Positions 18,246 to 26,323 of a stretch of DNA of 64,000 nt are shown here, one piece after another (position 1 is the stretch's first letter; each line of letters opens with the position of its first letter). Origin of the DNA: an uncultured Hyphomonas sp. (GTDB taxonomy: Bacteria; Pseudomonadota; Alphaproteobacteria; Caulobacterales; Hyphomonadaceae); NCBI RefSeq assembly GCF_963677035.1, contig NZ_OY781472.1:2728001-2792000 (forward strand). The letters run 5' to 3'. The position numbers and the translations under genes are program-made. The notes beneath the pieces were generated by a model. It had not been told where the DNA came from. It saw only the letters and a list, made by a program, of their open reading frames with translations, and searched no databases.

Positions 18246-21194
18246 GTGAATTACAAAATGCGATTGAAGTCAGCGGGGGCAGTCCTTGCCTTCGCGTCTG
18301 CGCTTGTCGTCGGCTGTAGCAGCCCGGGTGAGCCCCCTGAGGCTGAAAGCAAGGTAGAGGCCGCGGTCATCGAACCTGTCCTTATTGATGTCGTCATGAC
18401 GGAAGGGACGAACATGTCGGCGGCGATGTCGCCGGATGGCAGCACGCTCATCCTTGCCCTTCAGGGTGTACTTTGGTCGGTCCCTGCCACCGGTGGCGAA
18501 GCAGCGGCTCTGACGCCCGCTGAAATGGATTCTCATGAGCCGGTCTGGTCTCCGGACGGGGGCCTGATTGCCTTCTATACGTATGCAGAGAATGGATTCA
18601 CGATCTGGACAATGAAGCCGGATGGTTCGGATATTACCCAACGGACCTTCGGGCCTTCAGATGCCCGCTATCCGACCTTTACACCCGACGGCAAGAACCT
18701 TCTTTATTCCGCAGATACCGAAGGCGGCTACCAGGTATGGTCTTTGCCGTTGGAAGGCGGAGCGGAGCCGACGCAGCTGACGGTTGCGGACGAAACCGGC
18801 TATGAGACACCATTGACGCCTTATTTCAGAGGCTTCGGTAATGCTGTTTACCCGGTCATGTCGCCTGACGGCTCAAAGCTCGCTTTCGTGATTGATGGCC
18901 AGATGGATGCACTTGTCGTCCGGGACATCGGCCCGGAAGAAACATTCTCTGTCGCGTATACAGCGAATACGCTGGGGGCGCCGGTCTGGGCTCCTGATGG
19001 AGAGTCCCTCTACATCGCCGGCCTGGTCGGCCGCGAGGGCCGCGTTGCGCAGGCGTTTGCAGACGGTTCGGATGCCAAAGTCCTGGTTGAGGACGGCGAT
19101 GTTTTCCCGTTCCGCCCGTCGGTCCTTTCGGATGGTTCGGTCCTTTACACGGCGGATGGCAAAGTGAACGTCCTTGCTCCGGGGGCGACGGAGCCAGACA
19201 ATATTGCATTCTCTGCCAGTGTGGAGCTGGACAGGACTCCCTACAAACGCCGTACCTATGATCTTACCGCGACAGAGACGCAGCCGGCTCTTGGCGTGAT
19301 TGATCCAACGCTCTCCCCGGATGGCACGCGCGCAGTCTTCACGGCAATTGGTGACCTCTGGATGTCGGACCTTGCAAGCGGGGGAGCAACGCAGCTGACC
19401 GATGACGACTTTATCGACATGTCGCCCAGCTGGTCACCTGACGGGTCTACCATTGCATTTGTCAGTGACCGTGGCGGAAAAGCCGATATCTGGCTGATGG
19501 ATGTCGCCTCGGGTGAACTCACCCAGCTGACAGATAGCCCACGTCCCACCAACTCGCCTGTCTGGTCTCCCGACGGTTCAAGCATCGCCTATTTGTCCGA
19601 TGCGCTCATCACCATTTTCCTCGGCGCGACAGTGAACATCATTGATGTGTCAACGGGCGACGAGACCGTGATTTCAGAACCCATCTTCGGCCCGAGCCCG
19701 CCTGCATGGTCGGACGATGGAGATACTGTTCTCGTTGTCAGCCGGTTGCCGCAAACCAACAGGTTCCGCGAGGGATACAATGCCCTGTTCCTGATGCCGG
19801 CATCTGGTGATGGAGAAACAAAGTGGGTGGCCCCGCAAGGTATGGATGCGTCTCTCGGACGCCGGCAGTGGAACCGTCCGGCCTGGTCGTCTGACGGTAT
19901 GATTGTCTATCGGTTTCAGGGGGCACTCTACATGGCGCCTCTGACCGCCGACGGAGACCTTGGCGAAGCGACTCTGGTTGCTGAGGCAGGAGAAAACCCC
20001 AATTGGTCGGCAGACGGCAGTAAGCTGATCTATATGGACGGGGCTGACATCATGCTGTTCGACCGGAGCACAGGCGAGACGAGCACGCTTGATATCAAGC
20101 CGGAATGGCATCGCGATATGCCGGAAGAGGACTACACCATCCGCGCGGGTCATATGCTGGATGTTGCGGCGGGTGAATACCTGGAGAATGTCGACATCGT
20201 GGTGGAGGATGGCGTGATCAGCTCAGTCGAACCCGCGGGCACTGCCGACATTGTCGGAACGCTGGTCGATGCTTCTGACCAGTATGTCATTCCGGGGCTC
20301 ATCGAAAGCCACACCCACCAGTCGATTACTCAGGGCAAGGCACTTGGGGATATCTGGTTCAAACATGGAATCACCACAGTGCGTGAAACCGGCGATGACC
20401 CTTATCACGCGGTTGAACGCAGAGAGGCAGCAGATGCTGGCCGCCGGTCTGCACCACGGGTGTTCACGGCGGGGCCGCTGAATGAAGGCGCGCGTGTTTC
20501 CTACGGTGTTTCCGAAACGGTCGGGACGATTGAAGAGGCTGAGGATTCTGTTCGCCTTTCAACAGAACTCAAGCTCGATCTCTATAAAAGCTATGTCCGT
20601 CAGGATTATACCGTTCAGAAAATGGTGATCGAACTTGCGCATGAATCCGGCATCCCCGTGACCGGGCATGAACTGTATCCTGCTGTTGCGAACGGCGTTG
20701 ACCAGATGGAGCATTTCGGAGCGACCAGCCGGCGGGGATACTCCCTTAAGAGCTCTCTGAACGGATACTCCTATCAGGATGTGATTGCCTTGATTTCGGA
20801 GTCGGGAATGTATGTCACGCCCACGCTGGCCCTGGGTAAGCGGGCAGGGCCTGAATTCACCCGTGCCGGGCAGGAGACACTTGTGAAAATTCTGGATAAT
20901 GGGGGCAAGCTTGTAGCAGGCACGGACTCACCATTTGTGCCTTATGGAGCATCCCTGCACGAGGAACTGGCCGTCTATTCCGATGCAGGTGTTCCCAATG
21001 CTACGGTTCTGAAACTGGCCACGAGCCAGGCTGCCGAAGCGATTGGCGTCGGTGATCAGCTGGGGCAAATCGCGCCGGGGTATCTGGCCGATATCACGAT
21101 CCTGGATGCAGACCCGCTCGCCGATATCGCGAATACTCTGAGCGTAAGCGAAGTGATGAAAAACGGCGAAATTGTCTACATCAAGCCTGATTGA
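18246..21194 (+). CDS. Lipoprotein with N-terminal TolB/WD40-like propeller and C-terminal amidohydrolase
   Basis: 982 residues. Lipoprotein signal MNYKMRLKS...LVVGC. Residues ~50-620 contain repeated PD40/TolB-like blades (MSPDGSTLI, WSPDGGLIAFYT, FTPDGKNLLYS, WSPDGSTIAFVSD, WSPDGSSIAYLSD). From ~640 an amidohydrolase domain follows with the metal motif ESHTHQS, a candidate Lys in DLYKSYVRQ, His in VTGHELYP and DQMEHF, and Asp in VAGTDSPF. Such propeller-hydrolase fusions are known in this superfamily; the propeller probably gates access to the active site, as in prolyl oligopeptidases. Downstream of the GGT-like gene on the same strand; likely acts on peptides or amides. Exact substrate unknown. 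Confidence 0.85.
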   Translation: MNYKMRLKSAGAVLAFASALVVGCSSPGEPPEAESKVEAAVIEPVLIDVVMTEGTNMSAAMSPDGSTLILALQGVLWSVPATGGEAAALTPAEMDSHEPVWSPDGGLIAFYTYAENGFTIWTMKPDGSDITQRTFGPSDARYPTFTPDGKNLLYSADTEGGYQVWSLPLEGGAEPTQLTVADETGYETPLTPYFRGFGNAVYPVMSPDGSKLAFVIDGQMDALVVRDIGPEETFSVAYTANTLGAPVWAPDGESLYIAGLVGREGRVAQAFADGSDAKVLVEDGDVFPFRPSVLSDGSVLYTADGKVNVLAPGATEPDNIAFSASVELDRTPYKRRTYDLTATETQPALGVIDPTLSPDGTRAVFTAIGDLWMSDLASGGATQLTDDDFIDMSPSWSPDGSTIAFVSDRGGKADIWLMDVASGELTQLTDSPRPTNSPVWSPDGSSIAYLSDALITIFLGATVNIIDVSTGDETVISEPIFGPSPPAWSDDGDTVLVVSRLPQTNRFREGYNALFLMPASGDGETKWVAPQGMDASLGRRQWNRPAWSSDGMIVYRFQGALYMAPLTADGDLGEATLVAEAGENPNWSADGSKLIYMDGADIMLFDRSTGETSTLDIKPEWHRDMPEEDYTIRAGHMLDVAAGEYLENVDIVVEDGVISSVEPAGTADIVGTLVDASDQYVIPGLIESHTHQSITQGKALGDIWFKHGITTVRETGDDPYHAVERREAADAGRRSAPRVFTAGPLNEGARVSYGVSETVGTIEEAEDSVRLSTELKLDLYKSYVRQDYTVQKMVIELAHESGIPVTGHELYPAVANGVDQMEHFGATSRRGYSLKSSLNGYSYQDVIALISESGMYVTPTLALGKRAGPEFTRAGQETLVKILDNGGKLVAGTDSPFVPYGASLHEELAVYSDAGVPNATVLKLATSQAAEAIGVGDQLGQIAPGYLADITILDADPLADIANTLSVSEVMKNGEIVYIKPD

Positions 21195-21456
21195 GGCTGA
21201 ACCTGAAAATCAGCCATTGGGGCCGGCCTATTCTTCGCACGATTGCGGGGATGGGCCGGCTTCCGGTGGGGTTTCAGTCGAATGCAAATAGATGCGGAGA
21301 TCACAAGGGGGAGTGCTTTTTTCGCAGCCGTACGGATTTGTTGCTCTACATCTGCGCACCTTCAGTCATTTAGCCATCGCTCGTCCTGTCGCGCTTGTCT
21401 CTTTCTGTATCCTCAGCATGGTTGCGGATGGTGAGTGTTGAAGTGCGAGCAGGGTT

Positions 21457-22032
21457 TTGAGCAAGTCCAGTATGAAACCCCTATCATCGAAGCCTGACGC
21501 GATGAGCGCCGGAGCGCCCGTGGCCGTAAACGGTTCGGGAGATTTTGAGCAGCTCTACCGCGTTTATTGGCAAGACCTGTGTGGTCACCTGCGGCGCGTG
21601 TTCGGGGCCGGCCCTCCGGAGCCGGAAGACGCCGTGCAGGCCGCGTTCATTCGTTTCGCTGCTTTGGAAGAACCGCAACGGGTGAGAAACCCGCGGGCGT
21701 TTCTTCTGGTAACGGCGCGCAACATTATTCTGGACCAGAAACGCCGCTCAGGACGCCATCTGGACTACGCCAAAGCCGTACTCGCTGAAAATTCTGGTCC
21801 CCAGTTGGATGATTTGTCTCCCGAACGCGTCTTAATTGAGAAAGAGCGTTTTGAAGTCATCAATGAAGTGTTCCAGACACTGCCGCACAAGCAACAGGTT
21901 ATCCTGACCTTGCGGCGGCGGTACAACTACACTTACAAGCAGATTTCCGATGAAACGGGATGGTCCTATGGCGATGTTTACAGGCAAATGGACAAGGCGC
22001 TCGCCAGTCTGTCGCAAGCGCTGAAGCGCTAG
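21457..22032 (+). CDS. ECF sigma factor, FecI-like
   Basis: 191 residues from TTG 21457; ATG 21472 is an equally possible start, 5 codons shorter. Region 2 (LYRVYWQDLCGHLRRVFG, EDAVQAAFIRF, ARNIILDQKRR) and region 4 (TLPHKQQVILTLRRRYNYTYKQISDETGWSYGDVYRQMDKAL) are both clear. It sits directly before a FecR-type anti-sigma gene (16-nt gap) and a TonB receptor with an STN domain, the standard arrangement for cell-surface signalling. It should therefore transcribe the downstream receptor gene when the ligand binds. No recognisable Fur box was seen. Confidence 0.9.
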   Translation: MSKSSMKPLSSKPDAMSAGAPVAVNGSGDFEQLYRVYWQDLCGHLRRVFGAGPPEPEDAVQAAFIRFAALEEPQRVRNPRAFLLVTARNIILDQKRRSGRHLDYAKAVLAENSGPQLDDLSPERVLIEKERFEVINEVFQTLPHKQQVILTLRRRYNYTYKQISDETGWSYGDVYRQMDKALASLSQALKR

Positions 22033-22048
22033 CGGTTCGGGAGGAAGT

Positions 22049-23119
22049 TTGAGTTTGGTACGGCCAGATTCCAATAAAGATAAGGGCCACACCGAACGTG
22101 TGGAGGCGCAGGCACGGTCCTGGGCCGTATACCTCCATTCAGGGGATACCACCGCTGACAAGCTCGCCGAATTCGAGGCCTGGCTGGCCGCAGACAGTGA
22201 TCATGCCATTGCCTATCATGACTATGAGCAGATCATGATGGACTTGGGCATGCCTTGCGGTGCATCAGACGCGGTGCAGAGCGGACGACCCGATGTGGAC
22301 CATTTGGCGGACGCCGGAGCGAAACGCGTGTCGTCCACCTTCCGGGCCCTCACGGGCGGTGTCCTGGCCGCCGCATTCGTCCTGGCTGCAGCGGTCGGAG
22401 TGTCGCTGTATGAACGGCCCGCGCCGGACGCCGGGCTTCAGACGGTTGATTTGCCAGCCATGGAAACCCGGATCGCCGAGATCCGCGATGTGGTGCTGCC
22501 AGATGGAACGGTCGTGACGCTCGGGGCGAGATCCCGGATCGATTACAAGTTCGAGGACGGCCTGAGAACGGTGGTGCTGGACGAGGGGGAAGCCTACTTC
22601 GATGTCGCGCCGGACAAGGCCCACCCGTTTTACGTTCAGGCTGGCGACCGTCTCATCCGCGTTGTGGGAACACAGTTCGATGTGCGGCAGTCCTCTACGT
22701 CGGTCACGGTGGCCGTCGTTGAGGGGGTTGTTGAGGTGATGAAGGCGCAGGACCCGGAAGCGACCGAGAAGCGGCATGGCACCCTTGCCAGGGATGTGCT
22801 CACGGCGGGTGACAAGGTCACCGCGACGATCGGTAAGAGCCAACGCCTGATCGAGGCGATTGATCCTGAAAAGGCTGCCAGCTGGCGGACGGGTTGGCTG
22901 GCATATGACGACGTCAGTCTCGACGACATTATTGCGGACCTCCATCGCTATGATGACCGGAATTTCGTCTTTTCGGACGCAGAGTTGCGCCGTCTGCGTG
23001 TGACAGCCGCGTTCGGTGCTGACAATGTGGACCAGTTTCTCTATGCGCTGGAAGCGTCTTATCCACTGTCGGTTGATCGCAAGGATCCCGCTAAAGTAGT
23101 GTTCCGTCCGGCCAGTTGA
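22049..23119 (+). CDS. FecR-family transmembrane anti-sigma/sigma regulator
   Basis: 356 residues from TTG 22049, placed right after GGGAGG; a second in-frame TTG (22055) gives more usual spacing. Order: cytoplasmic DUF4880-type segment (LAEFEAWLAADSDHAIAYHDYEQ), one membrane helix (LTGGVLAAAFVLAAAVGVSLY), the FecR domain (DVVLPDGTVVTLGARSRIDY, GEAYFDVAPDKAHPFYVQAG, VVGTQFDVR) and a C-terminal DUF4974/STN-like region (VSLDDIIADLHRYDDRNFVF). It relays ligand binding by the receptor STN domain to the sigma factor. Confidence 0.9.
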   Translation: MSLVRPDSNKDKGHTERVEAQARSWAVYLHSGDTTADKLAEFEAWLAADSDHAIAYHDYEQIMMDLGMPCGASDAVQSGRPDVDHLADAGAKRVSSTFRALTGGVLAAAFVLAAAVGVSLYERPAPDAGLQTVDLPAMETRIAEIRDVVLPDGTVVTLGARSRIDYKFEDGLRTVVLDEGEAYFDVAPDKAHPFYVQAGDRLIRVVGTQFDVRQSSTSVTVAVVEGVVEVMKAQDPEATEKRHGTLARDVLTAGDKVTATIGKSQRLIEAIDPEKAASWRTGWLAYDDVSLDDIIADLHRYDDRNFVFSDAELRRLRVTAAFGADNVDQFLYALEASYPLSVDRKDPAKVVFRPAS

Positions 23120-23368
23120 TACCACCCGAAATATCCTGACAAAAACGTGGACACCGGCGCGCGTTTTCCGCGCGTGATACAGGCGTTTGCTGTGGTGCGT
23201 GTCTGGGAGTGATGCGTTCCTGTAACTTGGCTGACATATTTCAGAATGAGGGATGGTTCGCAGCGTCTTGCTTTCGTGCCTTCCTTCAATGCTTTTAGTG
23301 CGGTGGCGCTGGGGGCCTGTCGACCGGGCAATTCGTGACCTTTTCGGAATTTGAGGGGTGAATGCAGG

Positions 23369-26227
23369 ATGCCGGAGGTCAGAAGTCCGCTCAGTCGAGC
23401 AGGCCTTGTTGGCTTGGTGTCCCTGTTTTTCCTGCAGGCCCCGCAGGCATTTTGCGATCCCGCAGATTCTGACGCGCCATTTTTCCAGATTGAGGCGCAA
23501 CCGCTCGCGCATGCGCTTATGGAGTACTCGAAACAGTCCAAGGTCGTGATTGTTGTGCCGTCGGGTATGCTGGAAGGGAAGAGGTCCCACACTGTCCGTG
23601 GCCATCTGGATTACGAAGCGGCGCTAAGTGTCCTTCTCAGGGGAACAGGACTTGAGGTTGAGCAACTGGAAAATGGCGCGCTGACCCTGCAGCGGGTCGA
23701 TCCGGTCGATGTTGAGCCTCCACAATCGAAGACCCCTGTTCAGGTGCTGCCGCCCGAACCGCCGCCGTCAAAGCCACCCTTTGTGAAGGTGACCGAGATC
23801 GACGACGGGGAAAGCACTCAGGATACGGTTATCGTGACCGGCATTCGAGGTGCCCCCCGATCCGTCATTGATAGTCCGACACCTGTCGATGTCTTCACCT
23901 ATCAGGACCTTCAGCAGGGGAGCCCGAAAGGTATTTATGACTCTATCCGGTTCCTGATCCCGTCCTTCAATGTGCCGACCCGTGGAGGAGGTGGTACGGC
24001 GGCCATTATCGCAAGCGGAGGCATGCGCGGTCTCAACCCCGATCACACGCTGGTTCTGGTGAATGGGAAACGCAGACACAAAACCGCGCTCATTTATTCT
24101 GTCTCCTCGCTTTATAATGGTGCGGCGGGCGTTGATCTGAACATGTTTCCGTCGTCTGCAATCTCACGGATCGAGGTTCTGAGAGACGGTGCCGCGGCGC
24201 AATACGGTTCAGATGCGATCGCCGGCGTGATCAATATCATTCTGAAAGACGACCCGGACGCGAATGAAGTCACGATTAGTGCCGGACAGAATTTCGACCG
24301 TAACGATGGTGATTTCTTCACCGCTTCGGTCAATAGCGGCACGACCATCGGTCCGTCAGGCCACCTGAACGTGTTCTACAACTTCATGAGCCAGGAAGAG
24401 TCGAACCGGGCCGTGCCGATCTCTGATCGGATCAATCTTTATCCCTTGCTGGATGGCCAGGTTCGTGATCCCAGGGAAGCCACTATCGAACGCATGATTA
24501 CGCAAAACTATGGGGCATTTCCTCAGACGGCCCACATATTTGGCGGAAATTTTTCTTATGAGACTGCGGGCTTCGAAGTCTATGCTTTCGGAACTTACGG
24601 GATGCGAACGTCCGAGCTGAACTGGTCTTTTCGGGCGCCAAACCGGGATGTGTCATTGCCGGAGGTCTATCCCGATGGCTTCCGGCCGCGTCTGACGATT
24701 GAGGAAGATGATTTCGATCTGGCTGCAGGTCTGCGGGGAGAAACGGCGAGCGACTGGACCTGGGACCTTTCGTTCAGTTTCGGCTCGAACAATACTGATT
24801 GGACAAATTCCAACAGCCTGAATGCGAGTCTTGGCCCCTCCAGCCCTACACGATTTGAGATCGGCCGCCTGATCTCGTCTGAATGGATCGGCGCGCTGGA
24901 CGTGACGAAGCTTTACGACTTTGGCAGCAGGGGCACGCTGCAGACATCCTTCGGTCTGCAGCACCGTCTTGAGACGTACGAGGTGGAAGAGGGAGATGTG
25001 GCCAGCTGGGCTGCGGGGAATTATGTCCGGCCGGCCGGACAGCCATATGCAGGTGAACGTCTGGCGCCGGGCGCGCAAGCGACGCCGGGCTTTCGGCCGG
25101 ATGATGCCGGACGCGTGGAGCGATCAAACCTCAGCGCCTACGCTGAGCTCGGGTGGAGCCCGTCGGAACGCCTGTTCCTCAACGCGGCCCTCAGATATGA
25201 GGATTTTGACGACGCGGCTGGTGACGAGTTGATCTACAAGGTGGGGGGGCGTTACGCTGTCAGCGATTTTCTGGCATTTCGTGCGTCGTACAATACGGGG
25301 TTCCGGGCGCCGTCTCTGGCGCAACAGGCCTATTCGTCAACGACGAGCCAGTTCGTCGATCTGGATGGCAACGGAGAAACGGAACTTCTGCTCCTCAAGA
25401 ATCTTGCTGTGGATTCTGCCGCCGCACAGGCATTGGGAGCATCGCCACTTCAGCCGGAGACTTCCAGGAATTCAAGTATTGGCTTTGCACTGACGCCTTT
25501 CTCAAACCTTTCCATAACGGTGGATGCCTATCAGATCGAACTGGATGACCGGATTGTCGTGACATCCACATTTTCACCGCTGGACCGCGATCTGTCTGCG
25601 GATGGTGTCACAACCATTGGTGACCAGGTGCAGGCGCTGCTTGGCGCCAGTGGTCTCTCACCCGGGATAAGTGGCCAATACTACACGAATGCCATCGACA
25701 CGCGCACAAGGGGGCTCGATATCGTGGCAACGTACCGGGCAAGCACGGCGTATGGGGGCTTCAGATTTATCGGCGGAATCAACCGAAACGAAACGGACAT
25801 TCGCGGCATTGTCGATAATCCCCCGGAGCTGGAATCTCTGGGAAATATTGAGCTGTTCAACCGGGGTAAGCGGGGGGCTTTGACAGACGCGATACCGGAC
25901 TCCAAAATAACACTTGGGCTGGATTGGGATTGCGGCCGGTTCAGAACGAATGTCCGCGCGACGCGGTTCGGAGGTTATACTGTGCGAAACGCGAAAAATT
26001 CGGATGAGGATTATGATGTCCGTCCGGAATGGATTGCCGATCTCGAACTGGGTTACGCGCTCTCCGAAAGCTTCACGGTCTATGCCGGGGCGAACAATAT
26101 TTTCAATACCTATCCTGAGCGCATCAGGGAGCCGTCACTCACCACCGGTTCGAATATGTACAACACGTTTGCCCCGTTTGGGTTCACCGGCGGAACCTGG
26201 TTTGTACGTGGAGCCTATAATTGGTGA
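23369..26227 (+). CDS. TonB-dependent transducer receptor with N-terminal STN domain
   Basis: 952 residues from ATG 23369 (MPEVRSPLS); a TTG at 23351 is possible but less likely. A signal peptide ends near QAFCDPA. The STN signalling domain is at ~35-110 (FQIEAQPLAHALMEYSKQS ... GLEVEQLENGALTLQ). A Pro-rich linker and TonB-box region (DTVIVTGIRG) lead to a plug (VLVNGKRRH, IEVLRDGAAAQYGSDAIAGVINI) and a barrel ending GTWFVRGAYNW. Regulated by the preceding FecI/FecR pair. The ligand is unknown: no siderophore synthesis or ferri-siderophore permease is nearby, so iron is not assured. Confidence 0.92.
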   Translation: MPEVRSPLSRAGLVGLVSLFFLQAPQAFCDPADSDAPFFQIEAQPLAHALMEYSKQSKVVIVVPSGMLEGKRSHTVRGHLDYEAALSVLLRGTGLEVEQLENGALTLQRVDPVDVEPPQSKTPVQVLPPEPPPSKPPFVKVTEIDDGESTQDTVIVTGIRGAPRSVIDSPTPVDVFTYQDLQQGSPKGIYDSIRFLIPSFNVPTRGGGGTAAIIASGGMRGLNPDHTLVLVNGKRRHKTALIYSVSSLYNGAAGVDLNMFPSSAISRIEVLRDGAAAQYGSDAIAGVINIILKDDPDANEVTISAGQNFDRNDGDFFTASVNSGTTIGPSGHLNVFYNFMSQEESNRAVPISDRINLYPLLDGQVRDPREATIERMITQNYGAFPQTAHIFGGNFSYETAGFEVYAFGTYGMRTSELNWSFRAPNRDVSLPEVYPDGFRPRLTIEEDDFDLAAGLRGETASDWTWDLSFSFGSNNTDWTNSNSLNASLGPSSPTRFEIGRLISSEWIGALDVTKLYDFGSRGTLQTSFGLQHRLETYEVEEGDVASWAAGNYVRPAGQPYAGERLAPGAQATPGFRPDDAGRVERSNLSAYAELGWSPSERLFLNAALRYEDFDDAAGDELIYKVGGRYAVSDFLAFRASYNTGFRAPSLAQQAYSSTTSQFVDLDGNGETELLLLKNLAVDSAAAQALGASPLQPETSRNSSIGFALTPFSNLSITVDAYQIELDDRIVVTSTFSPLDRDLSADGVTTIGDQVQALLGASGLSPGISGQYYTNAIDTRTRGLDIVATYRASTAYGGFRFIGGINRNETDIRGIVDNPPELESLGNIELFNRGKRGALTDAIPDSKITLGLDWDCGRFRTNVRATRFGGYTVRNAKNSDEDYDVRPEWIADLELGYALSESFTVYAGANNIFNTYPERIREPSLTTGSNMYNTFAPFGFTGGTWFVRGAYNW

Positions 26228-26281
26228 AAAACCGGACAGGCGGATGTCTCAACAATACCTGCCAGCCGGCAGAATAAGGGA

Positions 26282-26313
26282 GACCCGGCCAGCGGGGAAT
26301 GACTGGCCGGGTC
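26282..26313. terminator. Bidirectional hairpin between convergent TonB receptor genes
   Basis: Perfect 11-bp inverted repeat, GACCCGGCCAG (26282-26292) and CTGGCCGGGTC (26303-26313), loop 10 nt, placed between the two convergent stop codons. Little T follows on either strand. Confidence 0.7.
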
Positions 26314-26323
26314 CTGAGTGTGG

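Noticed and set aside
23150..23175. CGCGCG-TTTTC-CGCGCG hairpin after fecR as a terminator
   Set aside because: Self-complementary CG repeats arise easily in GC-rich DNA and no T-run follows; the receptor gene downstream is expected to be co-regulated.
22265..23605. 446-codon minus-strand frame across fecR and the receptor start
   Set aside because: Covers two well-supported genes and an intergenic region; Arg/His-rich with no recognisable motif.
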